Source: Acinetobacter zhairuonensis
GTDB taxonomy: Bacteria; Pseudomonadota; Gammaproteobacteria; Pseudomonadales; Moraxellaceae
Assembly (NCBI RefSeq): GCF_022601715.1
Contig: NZ_JAKVIM010000001.1
Location: forward strand, 248,001 to 312,000
Length of the DNA stretch: 64,000 nt
Direction: 5' to 3'
The position numbers and the translations under genes were made by a program. Shown here one piece after another: positions 19,309-27,849 of this stretch (positions are counted from its first letter, which is position 1; each line of letters starts with the position of its first letter). The notes under the pieces are model-generated. The model saw nothing but the letters and a program-made list of their open reading frames with translations, was not told the origin of the DNA and searched no databases.

Positions 19309-19956
19309 TTAAGCCATTTTTAAATGAGCTGGCAAAGCTGGAAGTTTCTGGTCTTTTCCCACCATGTACGTGTATTGGGCAAGGCTAAACATTTCTAGAT
19401 CTTCTTCACTATTGCCATAGGCATAGATTGTGGAGTAATTGGCTATAGGGTACTGCTCACTCACGCGAATTTTCTTTTCCATTCGGCTGCAGTCGGCAGA
19501 TTGATAATATCCTGTGAGTCGACCATCGCGAATTTCAGTTTTGGTACAAATGAGATCAATCTCTAATAATTGACACAGTGGTTTTAAATACAAATCGACT
19601 GAGGCAGAAACTAACACCACATCATGACCTAAGTCTTTATGTTGTCGTAGTTGCTCGATAAATTTTGGGTCTAAGTCATGGATCAGACGCTGTGCATATT
19701 CTTCAGCAATATGCTGAATTTCCGTGAAATCCGTGTCTTTAAACATGCCATAAAACAGTTTTGGTCGCATGGCATGAGCAGGATAGACATTGAAATAGTA
19801 GGCTTGAATCCATGGCAGGAGTTTCAAGCCCTGTTTGACAATATGTCGCTTTGATAGTGCATAAAAAATGAAGCCAGTAAAACTGTCTTTTTTACACAAA
19901 GTGCCATCAAAGTCGAATAATGCTAGATTTTTATGCGTTTCGCCCGTTGCATACAT
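19309..19956 (-). CDS. HAD-IB family phosphatase (SerB-like)
   Basis: 215 residues. The nucleophile motif is LALFDFDGTLCKKDSF (about 11-26), motif II is VLVSASVDLYL (about 116) and the motif III/IV region is IYAYGNSEEDLEMF (about 185). The HAD-IB type includes phosphoserine phosphatase-like enzymes and lysophospholipid or sugar phosphatases; the substrate cannot be told here. Its start overlaps the 3' end of the DUF1615 gene by 34 bases, so the two are coupled. There is no later in-frame ATG before motif I, which supports this start. Confidence 0.85.
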   Translation of the reverse strand: MYATGETHKNLALFDFDGTLCKKDSFTGFIFYALSKRHIVKQGLKLLPWIQAYYFNVYPAHAMRPKLFYGMFKDTDFTEIQHIAEEYAQRLIHDLDPKFIEQLRQHKDLGHDVVLVSASVDLYLKPLCQLLEIDLICTKTEIRDGRLTGYYQSADCSRMEKKIRVSEQYPIANYSTIYAYGNSEEDLEMFSLAQYTYMVGKDQKLPALPAHLKMA

Positions 19957-21137
19957 GTTTCATAACGTCCATTCACGCGGCTGGCAAACCAGTTGGTATT
20001 ATAATCACGGCTTAATTTCGGTCCTGAAATGACCACTTGAGGCATCATGGCATAGAATGCCTTTTTGCCTGATTTTTCTTCATAGAGTTTTGTTACTGCA
20101 CGATAAGTTGCAGTATCTTCAAAATCTTTCTCTTTTTCTTTCTTCAAGTCACTACGAATTTGGCGAGGGGTGACTAAAACATTATTTTGAGCAAATACAT
20201 TAATTAATTCACGTTCAGACTCGCTCTTTGCTGAACGAATAGAGCCATCTTTATTATAAAGCAACAAGTCGCCATCAAGGCTAAGATCGGCTGCCGTCAA
20301 ATCATTCAGCATGCTTTGGAAGGCTGCATTACGGCTTGAATACATACCCGAATTATAATCTGCAAAACGATAAATGGCTTTGTCATACTCGGTTGAGTAC
20401 ATCATTAATCGGTGTATACCGTAATACAAACCACCATATTGACTATATAAATCGGTGCGTAATTCAGCAATACTGCCGCCTTGGCGTTTATGGGCTTTGG
20501 CATAGCCAATATGTACTTGCATAGAACCCAAAGTCGTAATTGGATTCATTTTCTCACCGACATCTTGCCCAACCAGTTTGGCTGCACCCGTTAATGCGCT
20601 GACATGGTAATGCTTCGCCATATAGTCGAAAATTTCACGATAAAGTTCATCCAATTGTCGCTCAGTTTGCACGCGGCGCATTTGGCTTAAGTAGTTATCT
20701 TCTGGGCTAGGCTGAGTTTTTAGAACTTCCTCAAAATAACCTGCCACTGTGCCGCCAATGGTTTCACCCAATTTATCGGTAAATTTTTCAGTCAGTCGAT
20801 CTTGAACCTCTTTGACTGCTTTCTCACCTAAACCAGGGACTTTTGGATCGGCAACAAAATTTGACTCTTGATCAACCACGGCAACAATACTGCAAATATT
20901 GTCTTTGGTTTGCGGAATGCCGAGCTGCTCGGTAATGTCAAAAATATCTTTTGCCCATGAACTGCGATCATTCACGCGAGACGGAATAACACGTTTAATT
21001 TGATCACTGTCTAAGGTTGGCTCATCATCTTTCCACCACGAATGATCCCCACACGCAACAAGGCTGAATGAGAGTGCTAATACGCTGAATGGTTTGAGTG
21101 ATTGAATTAGGGATGCAGGAAAAGCAGTTTTTCTCAT
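19923..21137 (-). CDS. DUF1615-family lipoprotein
   Basis: 404 residues with a lipoprotein signal peptide; the lipobox is SLVACG (about Cys29). The mature part has the CSIVAVVDQESNFVADPKVPGLG stretch and TTLGSMQVHIGYAKAH, which give a lytic-transglycosylase-like impression (ESNF, GSMQV). From memory this corresponds to the DUF1615 family. It could act on peptidoglycan, but that is inference. It is upstream of, and overlaps, the HAD phosphatase gene, and diverges from dusB. Confidence 0.82.
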   Translation of the reverse strand: MRKTAFPASLIQSLKPFSVLALSFSLVACGDHSWWKDDEPTLDSDQIKRVIPSRVNDRSSWAKDIFDITEQLGIPQTKDNICSIVAVVDQESNFVADPKVPGLGEKAVKEVQDRLTEKFTDKLGETIGGTVAGYFEEVLKTQPSPEDNYLSQMRRVQTERQLDELYREIFDYMAKHYHVSALTGAAKLVGQDVGEKMNPITTLGSMQVHIGYAKAHKRQGGSIAELRTDLYSQYGGLYYGIHRLMMYSTEYDKAIYRFADYNSGMYSSRNAAFQSMLNDLTAADLSLDGDLLLYNKDGSIRSAKSESERELINVFAQNNVLVTPRQIRSDLKKEKEKDFEDTATYRAVTKLYEEKSGKKAFYAMMPQVVISGPKLSRDYNTNWFASRVNGRYETCMQRAKRIKI

Positions 21138-21218
21138 AGTCTCGGGGCAATAGGTAAGGGATGAGCAAATAGAGCAGATGCAGTATACTATGCTGGTGAT
21201 TAAAAGTTATGAATATAT

Positions 21219-22241
21219 ATGTATATTGGTCCCTATCAACTGTCAAATAATTTAATCGTTGCACCTATGGCAGGTGTGACAGATCGTCCATTTCGTACAC
21301 TGTGTAAATACTTTGGTGCTGGTCATGCAGTCAGTGAAATGATGACGTCTGATAAAACCTTACGTATGAGTAAAAAAAGCTTGTATCGGGCGAATTTTGA
21401 TGGGGAACTGGCACCAATTTCTGCGCAAATTGCAGGATCTGATCCGAAAGATTTGGCTGAGGCTGCACGTTATCAAGTCGCCAATGGGGCACAAATTGTC
21501 GATATTAATATGGGCTGTCCTGCCAAGAAAGTCTGTAATAAGCTCGCGGGTTCCGCTTTGCTACAAGATGAAGACTTGGTCGCACGCATTTTAGATGAGG
21601 TTGTTGCTGCGGTTGATGTGCCTGTCACACTGAAAACACGGTTAGGTTTCTTAAACGGGCATGAAAATATTATGCGTGTGGCACAAAGAGCAGAGCAGGC
21701 GGGAATTGCAGCTTTGGCTTTACATGGGCGTACCCGTGAGGATATGTATTTAAATACTGCACGTTATGGCTTAATTAAAGAAGTTAAACAGCTACTTAGT
21801 ATTCCAGTCATTGCCAATGGTGATATTGATAGCCCAGAGAAAGCCAAATACGTATTGGACTATACGGGTGCAGATGCCATTATGATTGGGCGAGCTGCGC
21901 AGGGTCGACCTTGGATTTTTAGAGAAATCGCACATTATTTAACAACGGGGCAGCACATGGCTGCGCCACAAATTGCTGAAGTTAAAGAGGTTCTACTCGG
22001 ACATTTAGCGGAACTATATCAGTTTTACGGTGAATATTCGGGTTGCCGAATTGCGCGTAAACATATTGCTTGGTACACCAAAGGTCTACGTGCGAGCAAT
22101 GAGTTTCGTCAAAATATGTACAAAGTTGAAACCACAGCAGCACAGGCAAAAGTGGTTGAAGAGTATTTCAATCTACTCTTAAGCGAAGGGCAAACCATGC
22201 ATGATGTGCAAATCGAGCAAATCAATTTACTTGATGTTTAA
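21219..22241 (+). CDS. dusB: tRNA-dihydrouridine synthase DusB
   Basis: 340 residues. It begins MYIGPYQLSNNLIVAPMAGVTDRPFR and has the catalytic-cysteine segment NMGCPAKKVCNKLAGSALL (about residue 101), LKTRLG, LHGRTRED and the FMN-phosphate region VIANGDI/IMIGRAAQGRPWIF. These details favour DusB over DusA or DusC. It reduces uridine to dihydrouridine (mainly U17 in E. coli). In enterobacteria it is cotranscribed with fis; here a terminator follows directly and no fis gene is present. Confidence 0.94.
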   Translation: MYIGPYQLSNNLIVAPMAGVTDRPFRTLCKYFGAGHAVSEMMTSDKTLRMSKKSLYRANFDGELAPISAQIAGSDPKDLAEAARYQVANGAQIVDINMGCPAKKVCNKLAGSALLQDEDLVARILDEVVAAVDVPVTLKTRLGFLNGHENIMRVAQRAEQAGIAALALHGRTREDMYLNTARYGLIKEVKQLLSIPVIANGDIDSPEKAKYVLDYTGADAIMIGRAAQGRPWIFREIAHYLTTGQHMAAPQIAEVKEVLLGHLAELYQFYGEYSGCRIARKHIAWYTKGLRASNEFRQNMYKVETTAAQAKVVEEYFNLLLSEGQTMHDVQIEQINLLDV

Positions 22242-22257
22242 ACGTTATCACATATTC

Positions 22258-22284
22258 AAAGCCCAGCAATTGCTGGGCTTTTTC
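22258..22284 (+). terminator. Terminator after dusB
   Basis: A perfect palindromic stem (AAAGCCCAGCAA / TTGCTGGGCTTT) followed by Ts; it separates the two converging genes. Confidence 0.9.
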
Positions 22285-22285
22285 T

Positions 22286-23335
22286 TTATTGAGTCTGGCT
22301 TAATTCTAATGCCAGTTGATTGATAAGATCAGCCGCTTCCAGTTCACGAATTTGCGCCACATTAGAGCCTGCCCAATATGCGCCATAGCCATGTTCGCCT
22401 TGTTGGCTGGCAGCAGCATGTAATTGTTTGGCAAGATCATAGGTATATGGATAGGCAGGTACAGCAGGGCGAAGTGGTAGATCAATTTCGGTATGCCATT
22501 GATTAATTAAGCCACGTGCAGGACGACCTGAAATACTGTCCGTAATTTGGGTAATTGGCGAATTAAAAAGAGCTTTGCGATATGCAGCATTGGCATTTGA
22601 ACTTTTACATTGTACAAAGGCTGTACCTAGTTGTACGGCTTGAGCACCAAGTTGTAACATTTGACGGGCTTGAACACCAGTCATAATTCCACCCGCGGCA
22701 ATAACGGGAATATCACATTTTTTGCTGAGCAATTGAACCAGATCTGAAGTTTTAATTGCACTGTCGATATGCTGATTGAAAATTCCACGATGCCCACCCG
22801 CCTCAATCCCTTGGGCAATAATCATGTCTATGCCAGCAGCTTCAATGGCTTGTGCTTCAGGTAAGTTGGTGGCAGAAACCATAGTCAGAATACCTGCCGC
22901 TTTTAAGGTCGTAATTTGATGAGCATTTGGAATACCGAAATGAAAGCTCACAGCTTTCGGGCGGGTTTCAAGAACGAGATTTAAAAAATCATCATTGTCT
23001 AAAAAACTTGGGTATATACATTCGAGCTCTGCTGGAACTGATACATTGAAGCGCTCAAATTGCGGGGCTAAGTAGTCAAGCCATTGTGCTGTAATTTCAC
23101 GATCTAATTTTTGACTGTCGTGACAGAAAAAGTTGACTTGGAAAGGTGCATCCGTCAAAGCTTGAGTGGCGAGTATCTGCCCGCGTGCTGCAGTAATGCT
23201 ACTTGCACCTAAGCCTAAAGAACCCAATCCGCCTTGGTTAGAAACCTCTGCTGCGAGTGCAGGAGTAGAAACGCCTGCCATAGGGGCTAAAAAAAACGGA
23301 TGTTTAATTTCTAGTCGTTCTAATAAAGACATCAT
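22286..23335 (-). CDS. Nitronate monooxygenase-like FMN oxidoreductase
   Basis: 349 residues of the NPD/2-nitropropane dioxygenase family. It begins with LEIKHPFFLAPMAGVSTPALAAEVSNQGGLGSLG; GIEAGGHRG (about 180) and VIAAGGIMTG, GAQAVQLGTAFVQC are the FMN-binding stretches. The catalytic histidine of nitronate monooxygenases is probably the one in AGGHRG. Such enzymes oxidise alkyl nitronates; some relatives are quinone reductases. No neighbour points to a pathway. Confidence 0.88.
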   Translation of the reverse strand: MMSLLERLEIKHPFFLAPMAGVSTPALAAEVSNQGGLGSLGLGASSITAARGQILATQALTDAPFQVNFFCHDSQKLDREITAQWLDYLAPQFERFNVSVPAELECIYPSFLDNDDFLNLVLETRPKAVSFHFGIPNAHQITTLKAAGILTMVSATNLPEAQAIEAAGIDMIIAQGIEAGGHRGIFNQHIDSAIKTSDLVQLLSKKCDIPVIAAGGIMTGVQARQMLQLGAQAVQLGTAFVQCKSSNANAAYRKALFNSPITQITDSISGRPARGLINQWHTEIDLPLRPAVPAYPYTYDLAKQLHAAASQQGEHGYGAYWAGSNVAQIRELEAADLINQLALELSQTQ

Positions 23336-23490
23336 CAGGCTCCTTATGTTTATTTTACTGTGCCTAAGTGCTTCAAAATATGCAAATAATATTCATTATT
23401 TAATCGAGAAATATGTCTCAATATTATCTAAGTTCGAAGTATGAAATTATCTTTCCATACTTTTCTTTTTGTTTTCAAATTTTAAATACT

Positions 23491-23520
23491 AAAAAACACC
23501 CTGATCAGGGTGTTTTTTAG
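23491..23520. terminator. Bidirectional terminator after the Ala-rich lipoprotein gene
   Basis: A 14-bp perfect palindromic stem (core ACACCCTGA / TCAGGGTGT) with A- and T-runs on either side. It lies just downstream of the small lipoprotein gene on the minus strand. Confidence 0.85.
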
Positions 23521-23530
23521 ATCAGTAGAC

Positions 23531-23875
23531 TTACTGTTGTGCTTTTTCTTTCACATCGCCAGCACCTTGTTCAACAGCGCCCGCTACATGTGCTGTTGCA
23601 TCTTTAGCTGCATCTTTTACATCATTCGCAGCTGCTTCCGTTTTGGCAGCAGCTTCGTCTGTAGCGGCATCAATTTTATTCGCAGCTTCATTTGCAGCAG
23701 CTTCAGTTTGTGCGGCAGCCTCACTCGCAGCATTTTGCATGTCATGACCTGCTTGTTCAGCGGCATTTTCTAAATGTTCACCTGTGGTGGCACCCGTTTC
23801 AGGTGGTTTTTCTTTACTACATCCAACTAGAGTAACAGCAGCAGCAAGACCTAAAGCAACAAGTAATTTATTCAT
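23531..23875 (-). CDS. Small Ala/Glu-rich lipoprotein with repeated helical motif
   Basis: 114 residues from MNKLLVALGLAAAVTLVGC, with lipobox LVGC at Cys19 and an AAAAGGAAA ribosome binding site; an ATG ten codons earlier is less likely. The mature part is almost wholly built from Ala-rich helical repeats of the type AANEAANKIDAATDEAAAKTEAAA with a period near 11. Such sequences form long amphipathic helices as in late-embryogenesis-abundant and apolipoprotein-like stress proteins. Function unknown; an envelope stress or spacer role is only a guess. Confidence 0.8.
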   Translation of the reverse strand: MNKLLVALGLAAAVTLVGCSKEKPPETGATTGEHLENAAEQAGHDMQNAASEAAAQTEAAANEAANKIDAATDEAAAKTEAAANDVKDAAKDATAHVAGAVEQGAGDVKEKAQQ

Positions 23876-24410
23876 AAGAAGTTTCCTTTTAGTTGTTTTA
23901 TCCACATCGGGATAGACAAAATATAAAGTAAAAATGAATAAATAATGATCTTAAAATGTTAAGTATATGTAATTGTTGGTAAAAAAATTATATGAAAGTG
24001 CAATTAAAACTTGAGAAATTAAAGTACGCACATTTGATGAACTTAAAAATTTTAAAATAGGATTCGATGCCGAGGTGGACTTTAAAATGTGTTGAGATGG
24101 AAGTAGGTTTTAAGTTGGTTGAATAATAGTTTAATAAAGATAAATAATTTCATTTATATTTTAATCCATCTAATAAATGCAGTAGCTTAAATTTGATAGA
24201 TGCCAAATGAGCAATAATGCCAATTGCTTATAACCTTGATTGAATCAATCATTACTAATTAATTGTATTTAAAAACAGTTATTTATGATGTTTTATAAAT
24301 TTGGTTTTACTATAAGATGAGAAGTTAAAACCTTATAAAAATTAAGGAAATATGTAACAAAAAATTTATAAAATGGTTGAATAATGATGTTTTAAACAAA
24401 TTAATTTGGA

Positions 24411-24416
24411 TATAAT
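24411..24416 (+). promoter_or_regulatory. -10 box of the GTPase/roadblock operon
   Basis: Consensus TATAAT, 35 bases before the first start codon. Its last base is the first base of the CRP-type site. The -35 region is not obvious. Confidence 0.55.
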
Positions 24417-24431
24417 GTGAAACAAATCACA
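24416..24431 (+). promoter_or_regulatory. CRP/Vfr-type binding site, TGTGA-N6-TCACA
   Basis: Both half-sites match the CRP/Vfr consensus perfectly: TGTGA AACAAA TCACA. The site begins at the end of a TATAAT box and its centre is 28 bases before the GTPase start codon. If that -10 box is used, the site covers the transcription start and would repress; activation would require another promoter. Confidence 0.7.
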
Positions 24432-24451
24432 CTTTAATTGACGGCTGATCT

Positions 24452-24994
24452 ATGATTTTGCAACAGTACAAAATTGTTTTTGGTGGAACGATGGGGGCTG
24501 GGAAGTCGGCTGCAATTAAGGCGATCTCTGACGTAAATGTCATTAGTACTGAAGCCGTCAATACCGATGTTGAAGCGCACACTAAACTTTTAACGACTGT
24601 TGGCATTGATTATGGCGAAATTGGTTTAGAGGATGGCACGCTGATTGGTTTATATGGCACCCCAGGGCAAGACCGATTTGATTTTATGTGGTCAATTGTC
24701 TGTAAAGGTGCAATTGGCATCGTGGTGTTAATTGATCATAGTCGTGCAGAACGATTGCTAGATCTCGAATTCTATTTAAGTGCATTTGAAAAATATGGTT
24801 CCAGTATTGTGATTGGAATTACTCATATGGATCAGGTAGACGACTTAAAGCTCAAGGTTTATCGAGACTGGATGCAGATCCATCATAAAAACTATCCTGT
24901 TTTTGCTGTAGATGCACGTGTAAAAGATGATGTTTTGCTGCTAATCGAATCCTTGATTGCCATGCTTGAATGTCAAATGCTGGCTGTGAATTAA
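24452..24994 (+). CDS. Small Ras-like GTPase (MglA/COG2229-type)
   Basis: 180 residues, a single GTPase domain. The P-loop is GGTMGAGKSAAI (about 11-22); the switch II region reads LYGTPGQDRFDFMW (about 67-80), with G-T-P-G-Q in place of the usual D-x-x-G; the base-recognition motif is THMDQ (about 114) where N-K-x-D is common. Such GTPases pair with roadblock proteins, as MglA does with MglB in polarity control. A roadblock gene follows at once and a second comes two genes later. A perfect CRP-type site lies just upstream. Function in this organism is not known to me. Confidence 0.85.
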   Translation: MILQQYKIVFGGTMGAGKSAAIKAISDVNVISTEAVNTDVEAHTKLLTTVGIDYGEIGLEDGTLIGLYGTPGQDRFDFMWSIVCKGAIGIVVLIDHSRAERLLDLEFYLSAFEKYGSSIVIGITHMDQVDDLKLKVYRDWMQIHHKNYPVFAVDARVKDDVLLLIESLIAMLECQMLAVN

Positions 24995-25005
24995 GGGGAG
25001 GAGTA

Positions 25006-25425
25006 ATGTCGTTTTCACGTGAAATACCGCAAGCAATGAAAGAGCGAAGCCGTGTGGCAGTGCAAAACTTCTTGCATGAAATCAGTGGAATTGAATTTGT
25101 CATGCTGTGTTCTTCCGATGGCTTTGAGTTGGCAACAGCTTCAAAAAAGAACTTGGATAATCACGGCAAAATTGCGGCAGTCAGTAGTTCCATCATGGCG
25201 ATGGTTGCAGCGTTTATTTCCGAAATTCAATTAGTCGGTTGTCAAGCAATCACGCTGGATGCGGAAAGTGGAAAAGTGTTTCTATCTGCGGTGAACCATC
25301 CTCAATTTCCAATGGTGCTAATAGCAGTGACTGACCATGACCTATTAATTGGGCAAATGCGCTATCACTTCCAGAAATTAAGTGAAGCGTTGGCTCAAAT
25401 GGATTTCGCTCTGGCATCTATTTGA
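25006..25425 (+). CDS. Roadblock/LC7-domain protein (first of operon)
   Basis: 139 residues from MSFSREIPQAMKE, chosen because AGGGGAGGAG stands just upstream; the open frame extends further but overlaps the GTPase gene. The roadblock fold is suggested by FLHEISGIEFVMLCSSDGFELATASKK (about 17-45), KIAAVSSSIMAMVAAF and the strand VLIAVTDHDLLIGQMRY. Roadblock proteins dimerise and bind small GTPases; MglB acts as the GTPase-activating partner of MglA. It sits 11 bases after the GTPase gene, so a complex between the products is likely. Confidence 0.85.
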   Translation: MSFSREIPQAMKERSRVAVQNFLHEISGIEFVMLCSSDGFELATASKKNLDNHGKIAAVSSSIMAMVAAFISEIQLVGCQAITLDAESGKVFLSAVNHPQFPMVLIAVTDHDLLIGQMRYHFQKLSEALAQMDFALASI

Positions 25426-25507
25426 ATGAGATGAATGATGTACCTAGAGATGGGGTCAGTAGTGCATGGATGTGTTTTTAAATCTTGAAAATTATGGTTA
25501 ATTGGGA

Positions 25508-26494
25508 ATGAAGAACATCTTAAATATTGCGGTATTCGGATTAAATCTAAGTACATTAGATCAGATTAAAACTCAGGTATTACTCGCACTTCCTTCATCA
25601 ATTCAGGTGAAATGGGTCAATTTGGCTGAAAATAAAATTGATTTGTTGCTAGTGAATGATGTGTTCTTTAATGCACCAGGCATTCAAAAGGTGCTAAACG
25701 ATCAACGCATTGCTTATCTGCGTCTCGTCAAAAAAGTTGAACATGCGGGGCGTATTATTGGTGATCAACTCTTTTATCCTTTTTCAGATTTAGAGCATTT
25801 ACATGAATGGTTATCTGACAAGTTGGTGCCTGAAGGCTCCATGAGGTTTGCTTTGCCAAGCATAGAGCTGAAAAAAACGTTTGTATCATCGTCTTATATG
25901 CCTCAAGTCGAAGTGCCGCTTGAACGGGTGATGGCTGAGATTTTTACGCCTCGAAATGGCTTTATTCAATTGTATGATGCACACGGCTTTTTGGCTTTGA
26001 TTGATACGCGCACAGAACGTGTCTGGGTTGAAGCAGGTGAAACCATTCTGTTTAATGCAAGCCTTAATCAGACCTATGCGACAGCCCAGTTTGTTCAAGA
26101 TATAACGCAAAATAAAGAAGTGCATGATTTAAGAGCTTGGTTATGGAAAGTATTAAGTCAATCAACTGCTTTAGAATTACCAAATGTTGAGCTCAAGCAA
26201 AATTTTAAACTGGATATTTGGCCGCAATTTGAACGCGATCTGAAGCGTAAAGAATACTTAAAAATGGCTGCTTGTTTCTCATGTGGTGCAAAAATAAGCG
26301 ATGTAAAACAGTTTTTAGATTTAAGTCATGATCGGATATTGAATTTTGTATCTTGTGCTGTTTTACTGCAACTGGGGCGTTTTGTAGATCAAAATGAAGT
26401 GAAATTTCAGGAAGATACAAAACAAGTAGAATCTGGCCAACGTCATAAATTACGTAGCTTTATTGGAAAATTACGCAAAAAACTTGGCTTATAA
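25508..26494 (+). CDS. Unknown protein within the GTPase/roadblock operon
   Basis: About 328 residues from ATG 25508 (MKNILNIAVFGLN); no good ribosome binding site is seen, and a TTG two codons earlier is also possible. The first ~110 residues alternate strands and helices (ILNIAVFGLN, KIDLLLVNDVFF, IAYLRLVKKV) and could be a receiver-like domain without phospho-acceptor. The C-terminal ~90 residues are helical (SCGAKISDVKQFLDLSHDRILNFVS) and end in a very basic tail, RHKLRSFIGKLRKKLGL, which could touch nucleic acid or membrane. I do not recognise a family. Its place between two roadblock genes suggests an adaptor or output protein. Confidence 0.75.
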   Translation: MKNILNIAVFGLNLSTLDQIKTQVLLALPSSIQVKWVNLAENKIDLLLVNDVFFNAPGIQKVLNDQRIAYLRLVKKVEHAGRIIGDQLFYPFSDLEHLHEWLSDKLVPEGSMRFALPSIELKKTFVSSSYMPQVEVPLERVMAEIFTPRNGFIQLYDAHGFLALIDTRTERVWVEAGETILFNASLNQTYATAQFVQDITQNKEVHDLRAWLWKVLSQSTALELPNVELKQNFKLDIWPQFERDLKRKEYLKMAACFSCGAKISDVKQFLDLSHDRILNFVSCAVLLQLGRFVDQNEVKFQEDTKQVESGQRHKLRSFIGKLRKKLGL

Positions 26495-26554
26495 ATAATC
26501 TGCGCCTTGTAATAATATTAACGGGGTAATTCCCATATCAAGAGGAAACAAGAA

Positions 26555-26911
26555 ATGGCACGTGTTAGTCTAGATGCGTTAACAAGTTTAGATGGTTTTG
26601 TCGCAGCGGCATTGGTCGATAGCGACAGTGGTCTTGCTTTGGCTACTCAGGGGACTGGTGTAGATTTAGAACTTGCTTCTGCAGGTAATACAGAAGTTAT
26701 TCGTTCTAAGCGTAAAGTGGCAAAAGCTTTGCAACTAAATGATAATATTGAAGATATTTTGATTACTTTGGGCAAGCAATACCACTTGATCCGCCCATTA
26801 GACACCAATGAGACTTTATTCTTGTATTTGGTTCTTGATCGTTCTAAATCAAACTTGGCGATGGCGCGTTATGAATTGAAAGGTTTTGAAAAAGGTCTAG
26901 ATTTTTCTTAA
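26555..26911 (+). CDS. Second roadblock/LC7-like protein
   Basis: 118 residues with a clear ribosome binding site (AGAGGAAA). The pattern [25 protein letters not shown] (about 9-33) is the first helix-strand pair of a roadblock fold, and [17 protein letters not shown] followed by [21 protein letters not shown] gives the central strands. It is shorter than the first roadblock protein and lies 60 bases after the unknown gene. Two roadblock proteins could form a heterodimer on the GTPase. A terminator closes the operon. Confidence 0.8.
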   Translation: MARVSLDALTSLDGFVAAALVDSDSGLALATQGTGVDLELASAGNTEVIRSKRKVAKALQLNDNIEDILITLGKQYHLIRPLDTNETLFLYLVLDRSKSNLAMARYELKGFEKGLDFS

Positions 26912-26928
26912 TAAAATCTGAGATTTTT

Positions 26929-26965
26929 AAATGCCAATGTGTTTTCACATTGGCATTTTTATTTG
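26929..26965 (+). terminator. Terminator after the GTPase/roadblock operon
   Basis: A 13-bp perfect stem (AAATGCCAATGTG / CACATTGGCATTT) with a TTTT loop and a T-rich tail. Confidence 0.88.
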
Positions 26966-26969
26966 TGGC

Positions 26970-27845
26970 TTATGGCTTTGTATAATAGGTTGTATACGCT
27001 GTTTTAAAAGTACTGACATGCAGTTCTACCAATTCTGGTAAAGCCTGATAGCCACCAGCCAAGACAAACATTAGCGGGATATTGTTCTTTTTTGCCAGTC
27101 GAAAAATCATTTCATCACGTTTTTCAATCAGTTCAGTGCTAAACCAAGAAGATCCACAAGGGTCATCCTGATGACAATCCATGCCTGCTTGATAGACAAT
27201 CAGATCAGCATTCCATTCCATAGCGCGTTTGAACGCATCATGAATCGCCAAAATATACTGGCTAAAGTTCCCGTTATGTTTATGGATGTGACTTGTCTCG
27301 GCACGTTCATAAGTCGGGCAACCAAATGCCAGCCCATAAATACTGTAGTTAAATAGGTTGTCGTAGCGTTTGGTGAATTCAGCTGTACCATTGCCGCCGT
27401 GCTGATCACAATCCAAGACAAAGATGCGTTTATTTGGAAATTGCTCTGCAATAAGGGCTAAGCCATTAAAGGTGCAAAATGAACTGCCAAACTCATACAC
27501 AGCATGATGAAAACCTTGGGCAATATTGGCTGAAACTTGGTGTTTCCACGCCAGTTCTGCGGCAAGAAGTTGTCCAGCATTAATTTGATAAACTGCATCA
27601 CGCAGTTGAGTATTCCAAGGTTTGAAACCTTGAAAGGTCGCCATTTTTTCAGGAGTCCCTGTATGAAATGCATCTACATATTCAGGCGCATGTAGTTGCT
27701 TAAAAATTTCTATCGGCAGATGCTCAGGTACATGAAACTGTGCAATACCCAACGGTTTTAATGCCTCAGCAACCGCCGTTAGTTTTTCCATACTATTGGT
27801 ATGGGTTTGCGCATAATACTGAGGAGAGTAACAGACCTGTAGCAT
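26970..27845 (-). CDS. Histone deacetylase-family (acetylpolyamine/AcuC-like) amidohydrolase
   Basis: 291 residues of the arginase/deacetylase fold. The zinc and catalytic motifs are visible: GFHHAVYEFG (about 112), the aspartate/histidine ligands in VLDCDQHGGNG (about 142-152), YQAGMDCHQDDP (about 218-230) and LAGGYQALPE near the end. It could deacetylate protein lysines, acetoin-linked targets or polyamines. Its start is four bases from the stop of the upstream unknown gene, so the two are cotranscribed. Confidence 0.87.
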   Translation of the reverse strand: MLQVCYSPQYYAQTHTNSMEKLTAVAEALKPLGIAQFHVPEHLPIEIFKQLHAPEYVDAFHTGTPEKMATFQGFKPWNTQLRDAVYQINAGQLLAAELAWKHQVSANIAQGFHHAVYEFGSSFCTFNGLALIAEQFPNKRIFVLDCDQHGGNGTAEFTKRYDNLFNYSIYGLAFGCPTYERAETSHIHKHNGNFSQYILAIHDAFKRAMEWNADLIVYQAGMDCHQDDPCGSSWFSTELIEKRDEMIFRLAKKNNIPLMFVLAGGYQALPELVELHVSTFKTAYTTYYTKP

Positions 27846-27849
27846 GGGG

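Larger units (their letters stand above)
23906..24451. other. Non-coding gap before the GTPase/roadblock operon
   Basis: This 546-base stretch is very AT-rich. I see no open frame with a ribosome binding site and no clear terminator. Its right end holds the -10 box and CRP-type site of the following operon. Confidence 0.6.

Noticed and set aside
21219..22284. dusB-fis operon
   Set aside because: A terminator follows dusB directly and the next gene is convergent; no fis is present.
24416..24440. Fnr/Anr-type site reading of the TGTGA-N6-TCACA element
   Set aside because: Fnr/Anr sites need TTGAT-N4-ATCAA; the half-sites and spacing here match CRP/Vfr instead.
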